A stretch of 64,000 nucleotides of DNA from a beta proteobacterium CB (GTDB taxonomy: Bacteria; Pseudomonadota; Gammaproteobacteria; Burkholderiales; Burkholderiaceae): the NCBI GenBank assembly GCA_000342265.1, contig CP004348.1:806001-870000 (forward strand), read 5' to 3'. Position 1 is the stretch's first letter. Each line of letters begins with the position of its first letter. Shown one piece after another: positions 49,462 through 57,448 of this stretch. The notes beneath the pieces were generated by a model that was not told the DNA's origin, searched no databases, and saw only the letters and a list, made by a program, of their open reading frames with translations. Made by a program: the position numbers and the translations under genes.

Positions 49462-49556
49462 GGAGACGTGGCCGAGCTGGTCGAAGGCACTCCCCTGCTA
49501 AGGGAGCATCGGGGCTAAAACTCTGATCGGAGGTTCGAATCCTCTCGTCTCCGCCA
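49462..49556 (+). tRNA. tRNA-Ser (GCT)
   Basis: A 95-base class II tRNA. Acceptor GGAGACG/CGTCTCC, anticodon arm CTCCC-CTGCTAA-GGGAG with anticodon GCT, long variable arm (CATCGGGGC...TCTGATC region), T-arm GGAGGTTCGAATCCTCT and an encoded CCA end. Confidence 0.96.
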
Positions 49557-49600
49557 AAATCCTTGTGATTTAACTGCTTGAGCCGGCACGACAAATAACT

Positions 49601-49625
49601 AAGCCCCTTAATCGGGGCTTTTTTA
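49601..49625. terminator. Terminator after tRNA-Ser
   Basis: AAGCCCC-TTAATC-GGGGCTT followed by TTTT. It ends the tRNA-Ser transcript and, being symmetric, can also end the convergent amidase transcript whose stop lies at 49629. Confidence 0.9.
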
Positions 49626-49628
49626 TTC

Positions 49629-50945
49629 CTATTCTTCGACTTTGAAGCGTTCTTCAACGAATTGAGCCATGTTGAGCAGTTTTTCATCGGCCTTGTAATC
49701 GCCAATCAGTTGAATTCCTAGTGGCAGTCCATTACTTGATTTAGCCACGGGAAGCGCGATTGCTGGTGTCCCTATAAAAGTCCAAAGAGAGCAAAAGATG
49801 GGGTTTCCAGTAAAAGCAAGACCCTTAGGAGCTTCCCCTGTTGCGGGAGCTGCCAATATCGCATCAAAGCTATCAAAATATTCAGTAATGGATATGCGTA
49901 ATTTCGCCTGAAGTTTTTTTGCTTGCGCGTAATCGTTGGCCGAATGAGATCTACCTTTTTGGATAAGCTCTTTGATGTCCAATCCCAGAAGCTCTGGAAA
50001 CTCTTCTAGATGTTTTTCATGAACTGCTGCAGCTTCATAGGACATTAAGACAGCCAAGGCCTCTATGCCATCCCAGTAAATTGGTGGAAGTGTAATTTCC
50101 TCAATATGGACGCCTGATTTCTCCAACAATATTGCGGCATGCCTAATAGTTTTTATTTGTTCCTGGCTTAATAAGTCATCAAAGGGTGTTTTGAGAATAG
50201 CAATGCGAGGCTTGCGATTTCCCAGGGCCTCACCCAGTGTTCTAAAAAAGAGCTCCGGTATAACGATCGCATCCTTTTCGTTGACTTCAGTATTTCGAAG
50301 TAAATTGAATGCATATCGCGCATCAGCAACTGATCTCGTGAAAAATCCAATATGATCCAGGGATTCGGAGACGGGGTGTGCACCTTTTCTTGGGATTGCT
50401 CCGAAGCTCGCCTTATAGCCTATGACCCCGCAATAAGATGCTGGCCTAATAATTGATCCAGCTGTTTGAGAGCCTAAGCTCAAAGGCACAATTCCACTTG
50501 CGACTGCCGCGGCAGATCCGCTTGAAGAGCCTCCTGGTGTATGCCCATTGTTCCATGGATTGGTTGTTACCCCTGCGTGACGCCAGGCAAATTCAGTTGT
50601 TACGGTTTTACCAAAGATCACGCCGCCTAAGCTACGAATCCTTTTGATAATTTCCGCATCTTTACTGGGCACATGGTCTTTATATATTGGTGAGCCATAC
50701 GTCGTTACAAAATCTTTTGTCTCGATGATGTCTTTTACAGCTACCGGTATTCCCATCAATGGACCATGCCCAGACTCTTGGCAAAGCTCTTTTAATGTCG
50801 CTCTAACAGTAAAAGCCTTCAATTCGGACTCGACTCGATCTGCGCGGGCTACACATTCGGCCAGATAGCCATCAACGTGAAGCGGATTTTGTTGGTTTTG
50901 CACGCATGCTTGCAATAAACCGATCGGCGGTTCTATTGGACTCAT
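49629..50945 (-). CDS. Amidase signature family protein
   Basis: A 438-residue hydrolase of the GatA/amidase family. The Ser-cisSer-Lys triad is in IPVAVKDII (K71), GGSSSGSAAAVASG (Ser cluster 140-142) and GSQTAGSIIRPAS (S164). Such enzymes hydrolyse amides or, in some cases, oxamate/urea-derived substrates; this one cannot be assigned a substrate. It is not GatA, because no gatB or gatC is nearby. It heads a less conserved stretch that follows tRNA-Ser. Confidence 0.9.
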   Translation of the reverse strand: MSPIEPPIGLLQACVQNQQNPLHVDGYLAECVARADRVESELKAFTVRATLKELCQESGHGPLMGIPVAVKDIIETKDFVTTYGSPIYKDHVPSKDAEIIKRIRSLGGVIFGKTVTTEFAWRHAGVTTNPWNNGHTPGGSSSGSAAAVASGIVPLSLGSQTAGSIIRPASYCGVIGYKASFGAIPRKGAHPVSESLDHIGFFTRSVADARYAFNLLRNTEVNEKDAIVIPELFFRTLGEALGNRKPRIAILKTPFDDLLSQEQIKTIRHAAILLEKSGVHIEEITLPPIYWDGIEALAVLMSYEAAAVHEKHLEEFPELLGLDIKELIQKGRSHSANDYAQAKKLQAKLRISITEYFDSFDAILAAPATGEAPKGLAFTGNPIFCSLWTFIGTPAIALPVAKSSNGLPLGIQLIGDYKADEKLLNMAQFVEERFKVEE

Positions 50946-51087
50946 TTTTGCCTTGATTTTGTTTTTCTTACTTTATCACTGTCGCCCTTGAATTAACTGC
51001 CCCGATTGGTTTTTTTGGGTAAATCAAGCTCATTTCTAGTCATTTATTTCCTCCTCATTAAATCCTGAATAATATTTTTATTAAAGT

Positions 51088-51133
51088 TCACAACTTCACA
51101 ACTTCTGTGGTATAGTACTTCTAAAGGAGGTGA
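51088..51133 (+). promoter_or_regulatory. Promoter, direct repeat and Shine-Dalgarno of the small HTH gene
   Basis: -35-like TTCACA (51088-51093), 18-base spacer, -10 TATAGT (51112-51117). The spacer contains a tandem direct repeat TTCACAAC TTCACAAC. AAAGGAGGTGA (51123-51133) almost fully complements the 16S rRNA 3' end just before the ATG at 51135. The mRNA leader would be only about 10 bases. Confidence 0.55.
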
Positions 51134-51134
51134 A

Positions 51135-51314
51135 ATGAGAAGAGCGATACCAAAAACACATCAGGCTTTAGATTGGATAGGGAAGGGCATGACCGCAGCT
51201 CAGGCCGCTAGGAAGATGGAAATTTCAGAATCTAGCGTCTACGCCGCCTTAAGAAAAACAAAAGCAAAAGATTCAGGTTGTTGTCCAACGTGTGGTCACA
51301 AATTAAGGAAATAA
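51135..51314 (+). CDS. Small HTH protein with C-terminal CxxC knuckle
   Basis: A 59-residue basic protein. Residues 10-40 (ALDWIGKGMTAAQAARKMEI, SESSVYAALR) look like a Hin/resolvase-type helix-turn-helix. The tail CCPTCGH (49-55) offers a CxxC pair and a His and may bind zinc. It has an extremely strong Shine-Dalgarno. The next gene starts two bases after its stop. No family was recognised; the role of a small DNA-binding protein is inferred from the helix-turn-helix pattern only. Confidence 0.72.
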   Translation: MRRAIPKTHQALDWIGKGMTAAQAARKMEISESSVYAALRKTKAKDSGCCPTCGHKLRK

Positions 51315-51315
51315 G

Positions 51316-51612
51316 ATGAAAAAAACTCTATTAGCCGTTGCCTCAATCTCTGTAGCTGCATTTGCATATGCAAATACCTCTTCTGATTCCTCTGAATTGG
51401 TAAGCCAACAGTGCAAGATTTCAGCTGAAGCAGTTTCAACATTGAAAGGTTTGCGATATGGCAATACCTCAATCCGTAAAGATGTAGCTGGACTGATTAA
51501 TTTGAATCTAAAGGTCCAAGAGAATAAAGATGCGGCACAAGTAACCTTAAATCGGATGGTTGATGATCAAGTGAATTCAGCATCTGCTTTGGAAGCAAAG
51601 TATTGCTCTTAA
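51316..51612 (+). CDS. Small secreted protein of unknown function
   Basis: A 98-residue protein. MKKTLLAVASISVAAFAYA is a clear Sec signal peptide with cleavage after AYA. The mature part of about 79 residues is helical and polar, with two cysteines (SQQCKIS and the C-terminal KYCS) that could form one disulfide in the periplasm. It starts one base after the preceding small HTH gene's stop, so both are probably translated together. No family is recognised. Confidence 0.75.
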   Translation: MKKTLLAVASISVAAFAYANTSSDSSELVSQQCKISAEAVSTLKGLRYGNTSIRKDVAGLINLNLKVQENKDAAQVTLNRMVDDQVNSASALEAKYCS

Positions 51613-51658
51613 TGTTGGTATGAATGGGTTGTTACCCAATCATCTATAAAGGCGTTTG

Positions 51659-52099
51659 ATGACCCATTCATTTGAGTGTCCAGAGTGTGGTAACCCCAGG
51701 GGAATGATTGGGGAATGCCGTCAATGCGGAAGTGAGGATCTTCCTATTCCGCATAGCGACACGATGGTACTGAATTTAAAGTTGGATAGCCCAAGTGCTG
51801 AAGAGGCTTTGGAAAAATTAACTATTGGTCTTCGCCGAGCATCCGAAGTTGGTATCAAAGTAATGATATTGATACATGGTTATGGAGCTAGTGGCGAGGG
51901 TGGCAAGATCAAGTGGGCTGTTCATGATGCCCTAGATAACAACTATTTCTCGGACCGGGTTGATGAGTACTATTTTGGTGAGCAAGTTGCGTTTGGTAGC
52001 GATGCTTACCATGCGCTTTTGAGAAGAAGGTCAGGACTAAAGGCATATCTCAAGCACTTCAAGGAAGGTAATGCGGGGATGACCGTGTTATTGCTGTGA
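51659..52099 (+). CDS. Zinc-ribbon protein with Smr-like domain
   Basis: A 146-residue protein. The N-terminal zinc ribbon has CPEC (7-10) and CRQC (20-23). Residues about 36-92 resemble the C-terminal half of MutS2/Smr domains (VLNLKLDSPSAEEALEKL, VMILIHGYGASGEGGKIK), where the HGxG turn is characteristic. Smr domains cleave or bind nucleic acid. The C-terminal 50 residues (YYFGEQVAFGSDAYHALLRR) are unrecognised. ATG 51659 is preferred over TTG 51656. It follows the secreted protein by 46 bases. Confidence 0.72.
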   Translation: MTHSFECPECGNPRGMIGECRQCGSEDLPIPHSDTMVLNLKLDSPSAEEALEKLTIGLRRASEVGIKVMILIHGYGASGEGGKIKWAVHDALDNNYFSDRVDEYYFGEQVAFGSDAYHALLRRRSGLKAYLKHFKEGNAGMTVLLL

Positions 52100-52165
52100 T
52101 TCCCTAATGGAATTGCTTAGAATAGATCCATTCACCCAATTAATCTCCATCAGCTAGGAGCGGCA

Positions 52166-52501
52166 ATGACTGCTAAAAAATCAATACCAACGCATGAGGA
52201 AGTGCAGATCAATTCCGAAAATTTGATTGGTGACTTCAAGGCGCTCATGGCGGACGCTGAAGACCTCATTAAGGCAACTGCAAGCCATGAGGATGGCCCG
52301 CTTGGCTCAATCCGTTCAAAAGCCCTAGACACACTCAATAGTGCAAAAGAAAGTCTTTCTGCTGTTGAGGAGGGTTTGGCTGAAAAGGCTAAAGTTGTCG
52401 CTGAGGGTGCTGATGAATTCGTGCATCGCAACCCTTGGGAGGCGGTAGGCATTGCTGCTGGACTCGGCCTTCTAATCGGCCTCTTCATTCGTCGTCGCTA
52501 G
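52166..52501 (+). CDS. ElaB/YqjD/DUF883-family membrane-anchored protein
   Basis: A 111-residue protein. A long amphipathic helix (about 10-85) is followed by a single C-terminal membrane anchor VGIAAGLGLLIGLFIRRR with small-residue spacing. This tail-anchored layout matches ElaB/YqjD, which bind ribosomes at the inner membrane in stationary phase. It begins a three-gene set with the next two ORFs, like E. coli yqjD-yqjE-yqjK. TAGGAG precedes the ATG. Confidence 0.88.
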   Translation: MTAKKSIPTHEEVQINSENLIGDFKALMADAEDLIKATASHEDGPLGSIRSKALDTLNSAKESLSAVEEGLAEKAKVVAEGADEFVHRNPWEAVGIAAGLGLLIGLFIRRR

Positions 52502-52507
52502 GCACTT

Positions 52508-52879
52508 ATGTCCCAGGAAAACCTTTTCTCCTCCCTGAAAAACCTTGTCTCCACTGGAACATCTATTGCCCAGACTCGTCTGGAGTTGATTTCTACTGAC
52601 GTTCAGATTGCACGCACTCAGTTTCTGAGTCTGCTGGTCATGATTGTCTTCACTTTATTTTTCTTATTCTTTGGCTTGGTGATGCTTGCTCTACTGATTG
52701 TGATTTACAGTTGGGAGACCGATCGTATTCTTGCATTAAGCTTGCTAACAAGCGGGTTCTTGGGAGTGGGTTGTATTTTGGCCCTAGTTGTTTTGCGTTC
52801 CCTCAAAACCATGCCCAAGCTGTTCGAGGCAAGCATTGCGGAATTGGCTAAGGACCGCCAGGAGCTTTCAAAGCGATGA
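52508..52879 (+). CDS. YqjE/phage-holin-like membrane protein
   Basis: A 123-residue protein with two adjacent membrane segments (FLSLLVMIVFTLFFLFFGLV and LLTSGFLGVGCILALVVL) and a basic C-terminus. The architecture matches the DUF1469/YqjE group. It starts six bases after the DUF883-type gene and overlaps the next ORF by four bases (ATGA), so these genes form an operon. Confidence 0.85.
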   Translation: MSQENLFSSLKNLVSTGTSIAQTRLELISTDVQIARTQFLSLLVMIVFTLFFLFFGLVMLALLIVIYSWETDRILALSLLTSGFLGVGCILALVVLRSLKTMPKLFEASIAELAKDRQELSKR

Positions 52880-53157
52880 GTCACAAGCTGGCAGAACTTC
52901 AGGCTAGGCAGAGGGTGCTCCAAGAGCGAGCGGCTCAAGAGCGCGCTGATTTTGCTCTGCATTTTGAGCCGATAGAGAAGCCGCTATCTTGGGCTGATAA
53001 GGGGATTGACGCTTTTAACTTTGTGAAGAGCACCCCCGTTCTTTGGACTGGCGCTTTTGCCGTGCTAGCCCACTATAAGCCTAAGTTAGCTAGTAAAGTT
53101 CTTGCTGTTGGTTGGGGTGCTGTAAAGTTACTCAAAGGCGCTAAAGGCCTCCTCTAA
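52876..53157 (+). CDS. YqjK-like hypothetical protein
   Basis: A 93-residue protein. A charged N-terminal helix (LAELQARQRVLQERAAQERA) precedes a hydrophobic middle (VLWTGAFAVLAHY) and a basic, glycine-rich end. The weak similarity and the third position after DUF883 and YqjE genes suggest a YqjK-type protein of unknown role. It is translationally coupled to the YqjE-like gene. Confidence 0.75.
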   Translation: MSHKLAELQARQRVLQERAAQERADFALHFEPIEKPLSWADKGIDAFNFVKSTPVLWTGAFAVLAHYKPKLASKVLAVGWGAVKLLKGAKGLL

Positions 53158-53165
53158 GCTTAACC

Positions 53166-53684
53166 TCAAGCAATGAGGACTGTCTTATTTGGGATTCCTT
53201 TTTGAGTGAGGATTTCTCCGCCCTTTAAGCCATCAATTTCCAAAAAAGTGAGAGCGCCAGCTACTTCAAAACCTGCTTTTTGGAGCAATCTACTGGCAGC
53301 GATGATGGTGCCGCCTGTAGCTAGTACATCGTCCACAATCAAAATGCGCGCACCCGCTGGCAGAGTAGATTGCTGGATCTCCAGGGAATCAGAGCCATAT
53401 TCCAGGCCGTAAGACTCTCGATGGCTGGCTAAGGGTAGCTTATTCGGTTTTCGAGCTAAAGCTAGGCCTTTATGGGCCTGGTGAGCCAGCGCGGTGCCAA
53501 AGATAAAACCGCGTGATTCAATGCCCAAAATGTGGCTGTATTCGAATTGCTGAGCCAGTGCCTCTAGCCGCAGCGTAGCCTCCCTAAATGCGCTTGGATT
53601 GGCCAATAAGGGGGAGATATCCCTAAAGAGGATTCCTGGCTTAGGAAAGTCGGGGATTCCGGGTAGATAATCTAATAAATTCAT
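53166..53684 (-). CDS. apt: Adenine phosphoribosyltransferase
   Basis: A 172-residue enzyme that salvages adenine with PRPP to AMP. The PRPP loop ARILIVDDVLATGGTI and the N-terminal PDFPKPGILFRDISPLL are typical. ATG 53684 gives the family start (MNLLDYLPGIPDFPKPG); a GTG 21 bases upstream is possible. It is divergent from the nucleosidase gene with start codons two bases apart, so promoters lie within coding sequence. Confidence 0.95.
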   Translation of the reverse strand: MNLLDYLPGIPDFPKPGILFRDISPLLANPSAFREATLRLEALAQQFEYSHILGIESRGFIFGTALAHQAHKGLALARKPNKLPLASHRESYGLEYGSDSLEIQQSTLPAGARILIVDDVLATGGTIIAASRLLQKAGFEVAGALTFLEIDGLKGGEILTQKGIPNKTVLIA

Positions 53685-53686
53685 TA

Positions 53687-54259
53687 ATGGCTGACATGAA
53701 AACACAATTACTCATTATTACCGCATTGGAAACTGAGCTTGCTAAAAGCACTTTGCCACCGGGTGTGGACATTGTCTATTCTGGGGTTGGAAAAATCAAT
53801 GCAACGGCGGCCAGTATTCGGGCTATTCATGAATATCAGCCTAAACGGATAGTGAACTTTGGCACTGTTGGAAAAATCAACCCTGCACTAGAGGGTTTAT
53901 TGGAAATCGGTAAGGTGATTCAGCGAGATATGATGACAGTGCCTCTGGCTCCACGAGGGCAAACCCCGTTTTGCTCTAAACCATCCCAATACCTATCTCT
54001 TGGTGGTGGGCACACTTGTGGGACTGGCGATAGTTTTGTAACAGCTCACGATCCTTGGTTGATATCCCAGGGTATTGATGTAGTGGACATGGAGTTATTT
54101 GCGATTGCCAATATTGCCTATCAATTTAATATTCCATGGCAATCATTTAAGTACGTGACTGACGATGCCAATGCAGACTCTGGTAATGAATGGACTCATC
54201 GCGTAAACCATGGACAGGAACTCTATTTAGAAAAGCTCAAACAGCTAATGAGCGCTTGA
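53687..54259 (+). CDS. 5'-methylthioadenosine/SAH nucleosidase-like phosphorylase
   Basis: A 190-residue protein of the nucleoside phosphorylase superfamily. VVDMELFAIANIAYQFN holds the catalytic-type Met-Glu motif, and KYVTDDANADSG the conserved Asp. It is shorter than standard MTA/SAH nucleosidases (about 230 residues). Pairing with apt, which reuses adenine, supports a nucleosidase releasing adenine; the true substrate is not proven. ATG 53696 is an alternative start. Confidence 0.78.
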   Translation: MADMKTQLLIITALETELAKSTLPPGVDIVYSGVGKINATAASIRAIHEYQPKRIVNFGTVGKINPALEGLLEIGKVIQRDMMTVPLAPRGQTPFCSKPSQYLSLGGGHTCGTGDSFVTAHDPWLISQGIDVVDMELFAIANIAYQFNIPWQSFKYVTDDANADSGNEWTHRVNHGQELYLEKLKQLMSA

Positions 54260-54278
54260 GCACAATCTAATATCACTC

Positions 54279-55952
54279 ATGCAGATGAATGCGCAAAAAC
54301 CCTGGCTGAAAAACTATCTTGAGGGCGTCCCTCATGAAATTGATTTGGCGGGTCACACGTCGATTGTCGATTTTATAGAAGAGTCTTTTAGTAAGTATCC
54401 AGAACGTATTGCAATCGAGTCGATGGGGCACACAATTAGCTATCGTCAGCTTGATGTCCTTTCCAAGGACTTCGCTGCTTATTTGCAAACCTTAGGTCTC
54501 GATACCGGGGCACGTATTGCCATCATGTTCCCTAACGTTCCGCAATACTTAATTGCAATGTTGGGTACGCTCCGCGCTGGCTTTGTGGTGGTCAATATTA
54601 ATCCGCTCTATACCGCCAGAGAACTAGAGCATCAATTGCAAGATAGCGGTGCATCTATTTTGGTGATGCTAGAGAACTTTGCGCATGTGTATCAAGAAAT
54701 TGCTGAGCAAGGGCTTGTAAAGAAGGTTATCGTGAGTAGCCTGGGTGAGACCCTTGGTCCCAAAGGCGTCATCATCAATCTCGTGGCTCGCCACATTAAA
54801 AAACTCATTCCGCATTGGAGTTTTCCTTGCGTTAAGTTTAATCAGGCCCTCAAGCTAGGCGCAGGTCATGGTCTTACTAGGCCAAATCTAACTCAGAACG
54901 ACATTGCATTTTTGCAATACACCGGCGGCACCACAGGAGTTTCTAAGGGCGCTGTATTGTTGCACCGAAATATCTTAGCCAACATTATTCAAATTGAGTC
55001 TTGGCTTAAGCCAGCATTAAAAGATCGTCATCAGCAACTGGTTTTTTTATGCGCTTTACCAATGACCCATATTTTTGCGCTTACCGCCTGCGGTCTGCTT
55101 GGAATGCGTAAGGGTGGAAAATTATTGTTGGTGGCTAACCCCCGAGACATTACTGGCTTTATTAAGCTGCTAATGAAGCACCCCGATATCAATATTTTTC
55201 CGGGCGTCAATACCTTATTTCATGCGCTTATCCATCGACCTGAATTTACCAAGGTGAAATTGCCCAATCTTTTGGTTACCATTGGTGGTGGTATGGCGGT
55301 CCAAAAAAAGACTGCTGAACTTTGGCAAAAAATGATGGGCGTACCAATTGCGCAAGGCTATGGACTATCGGAAACTTCACCAGTGGTGTGTGTCAATACA
55401 CCATTTGTAAAAGAATTTACGGGTTCCATTGGTATGCCGGTACCCAGTACAGATGTGTTGATATTGGATGATGATGGTGTGGAAGTTCCCTTTGGTGTTC
55501 CTGGGGAGATCTGCATCAAAGGGCCGCAAGTGATGGCGGGCTACTGGAATAGGCCCGAAGAGACTAAGCAATTTATTACCCCTGAGGGTTACTTTAAATC
55601 TGGCGATATTGGCATCATGAGCCCGGAGGGTTTTGTGCAGATTGTGGATCGCAAGAAAGACATGATCGTAGTTGCTGGATTTAAAGTATTCCCTAATGAA
55701 ATCGAAGAGGTGATTTCATCTATGCCTGGCGTGAGAGAGTGCGCTGTAATTGGGCTCCCGCATCGTAAGCTTGGTGAGATTGTGAAAGCCTACATTGTCA
55801 AAGACAAGCCTGAGCTAACTGAGGCTCAATTGATTCAGTATTGCAAAGAGCAAATGACGAGTTACAAACGCCCCAGAAAAATTGCTTTTATCGATGAAAT
55901 GCCAAAGTCCAATGTTGGCAAGATCCTACGTCGCCACTTACGAGACTTATAG
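54279..55952 (+). CDS. fadD: Long-chain fatty-acid-CoA ligase
   Basis: A 557-residue adenylate-forming enzyme that activates fatty acids with ATP and CoA. The AMP-binding signature is YTGGTTGVSKGAVLLH; PIAQGYGLSETSPVV, GYFKSGDIG and RKKDMIVVAGFKVFPNEIEE follow in the normal order, and the C-terminal KSNVGKILRRHL provides the adenylation Lys. Strong overall resemblance to FadD rather than acetyl-CoA synthetase, though chain length is not proven. It converges on the outer-membrane protein gene, three bases apart. Confidence 0.92.
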   Translation: MQMNAQKPWLKNYLEGVPHEIDLAGHTSIVDFIEESFSKYPERIAIESMGHTISYRQLDVLSKDFAAYLQTLGLDTGARIAIMFPNVPQYLIAMLGTLRAGFVVVNINPLYTARELEHQLQDSGASILVMLENFAHVYQEIAEQGLVKKVIVSSLGETLGPKGVIINLVARHIKKLIPHWSFPCVKFNQALKLGAGHGLTRPNLTQNDIAFLQYTGGTTGVSKGAVLLHRNILANIIQIESWLKPALKDRHQQLVFLCALPMTHIFALTACGLLGMRKGGKLLLVANPRDITGFIKLLMKHPDINIFPGVNTLFHALIHRPEFTKVKLPNLLVTIGGGMAVQKKTAELWQKMMGVPIAQGYGLSETSPVVCVNTPFVKEFTGSIGMPVPSTDVLILDDDGVEVPFGVPGEICIKGPQVMAGYWNRPEETKQFITPEGYFKSGDIGIMSPEGFVQIVDRKKDMIVVAGFKVFPNEIEEVISSMPGVRECAVIGLPHRKLGEIVKAYIVKDKPELTEAQLIQYCKEQMTSYKRPRKIAFIDEMPKSNVGKILRRHLRDL

Positions 55953-55955
55953 AAA

Positions 55956-56864
55956 CTAGAGGCCGCCACCAAAGCGGTATTGCCAAGAGACACCATACAG
56001 GTCGTAACTATTGTTAGTCCGAGAGTAAGCACCAGTACTGGCAGATAGTCGTATTGAATTATGTTTATTCACCGGGTATGACATCGCGCTACCAAAGCGC
56101 CAGTTTTCTTGGCTTGCGCTAATTGGATTTCCGTTTAAATACGATTGCCCGCCAGTGAAGTAGGTGGCATCTACTGAGATCCAGGCGGTATTCTGAAAGT
56201 AATAAATTGCGTGAGTCTGGGTTGAGTAGACCGGGTTTTGAGATAGCGAGTTACCACCCATAAAGTTGGTATTGCTCGTGTAAAAAATGCCTGCGCCTGC
56301 TAGCTCAAATCTCCATGGTCCAAGCGCCTTAGATGCACCCAAACCGGGTTGGATAAACCAGCGATTTGCACCCACATTAATCAATTGATTGTCATCGTAC
56401 TTGCCCCACGGTATTGATGCTGCGAGGCTGGCACCAATAATTAAATCTTGCTGATAACTCTTAAATTGATCGAGGGTTAAGGCTGGCGCACCGTAGAGAT
56501 TAATTGCTGCTTTGATAAGTGGATCTGACAGGCCTTCGGTGCTGGCATTGACTGTCCGTCCACCAATGGTGCTTGAGCCGCTCAGTTGGCCATAAGGAAG
56601 CACTAGGGTGAGTTTTCCGGATTGGCCGCCCGCATCAAAGATATGGGTGAGCCCCATGACCTCACTTGTCAGGGTGTAATTTCCTGCTTTAGCTTGTGCG
56701 ATGCCAGCGCTGATGAAGTTGATGCCTACTGGTGCGTTGGAATAGGTGCGCGCCTCGATTTCTTGGGCATGAGATAGCGCAGGAAATAGGGCGCTTAGAG
56801 TTATCAAGAGAAAAACTAAAACCCCAGAGCTCCTAACTTGAAGCAATGAAATTAAATTCATCAT
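55956..56864 (-). CDS. Outer-membrane protein, phenol-degradation MetA-type (Phenol_MetA_deg)
   Basis: A protein of about 302 residues. An N-terminal signal peptide ending PALSHA precedes alternating beta-strand segments and a C-terminal aromatic end (YRFGGGL), which suggests a beta-barrel. Patterns such as SIPWGKYDDNQLINVGANRW, FIQPGLGASKAL and SVDATYFTGGQ resemble the MetA-pathway phenol-degradation transporter family, whose name reflects context rather than proven function. ATG 56864 is used in place of a TTG. It is the last gene of the trhP operon on the minus strand. Confidence 0.8.
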   Translation of the reverse strand: MMNLISLLQVRSSGVLVFLLITLSALFPALSHAQEIEARTYSNAPVGINFISAGIAQAKAGNYTLTSEVMGLTHIFDAGGQSGKLTLVLPYGQLSGSSTIGGRTVNASTEGLSDPLIKAAINLYGAPALTLDQFKSYQQDLIIGASLAASIPWGKYDDNQLINVGANRWFIQPGLGASKALGPWRFELAGAGIFYTSNTNFMGGNSLSQNPVYSTQTHAIYYFQNTAWISVDATYFTGGQSYLNGNPISASQENWRFGSAMSYPVNKHNSIRLSASTGAYSRTNNSYDLYGVSWQYRFGGGL

Positions 56865-56889
56865 CAATGACTAGCTTGCTGCTACGGAA

Positions 56890-57426
56890 TTATTTTGGTG
56901 CTGATTTATTTCCAAACAAAATCTCTAGGGTGGCGTTGCTACCCAGCATGATGCTCATACCCGTCAACAGTAAGTATGGCCACACAATTAGCCAATACAC
57001 AATCGACATAGCCACTACGCGCAATGGATTTGATTGGCCAAATTCAGTCATAGAAATTAAGAAATCTTTTCCATGAATTAAGCCATGAACTCCAGCCTCT
57101 AAATAATTTAATCCCAAAACAACTAAGAGGTAAATCACGGACTCTAAAAAAAGTGAGCTTACGATCCCATCCTTTTTGTTCACTTTGATTGGAAAGGCGG
57201 CTTGAGCTAGCAACATGAACTTAGCGCATACCGCTGCTTTAAATAATGCAAAACCAAAGATCGATAAGGGTATAGGTCTTTCATCGAGCGAGGTAGCCGC
57301 TAGAAAAGCAATGGCGCAAAACCAAGCGCCAAAGTAAACGGTGAGCTGTAACGCTTTTACAAACTCTTCCTTCGCTTTATCTTTGAAGCTATGAGCGGGT
57401 GCAGAATTCGGTGATGTTGAGTTCAT
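56890..57426 (-). CDS. Predicted multi-spanning membrane protein
   Basis: A protein of about 178 residues with four hydrophobic segments (VYFGAWFCAIAFLAATSL, LFKAAVCAKFMLLAQAA, SSLFLESVIYLLVVLGLNYL, VYWLIVWPYLLLTGMSIML). The N-terminus is hydrophilic. ATG 57426 is chosen because the longer frame overlaps the end of trhP. It lies between trhP and the outer-membrane protein gene on the same strand with gaps of about 20-25 bases. No family is recognised. Confidence 0.72.
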   Translation of the reverse strand: MNSTSPNSAPAHSFKDKAKEEFVKALQLTVYFGAWFCAIAFLAATSLDERPIPLSIFGFALFKAAVCAKFMLLAQAAFPIKVNKKDGIVSSLFLESVIYLLVVLGLNYLEAGVHGLIHGKDFLISMTEFGQSNPLRVVAMSIVYWLIVWPYLLLTGMSIMLGSNATLEILFGNKSAPK

Positions 57427-57448
57427 GTAGGCTTTCTTGGATATTCGA

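Noticed and set aside
49462..49556. tRNA-Ser considered as an integration site for a mobile island up to about 53 kb
   Set aside because: No integrase, no duplicated tRNA 3' end was noticed downstream, and no phage or plasmid genes.
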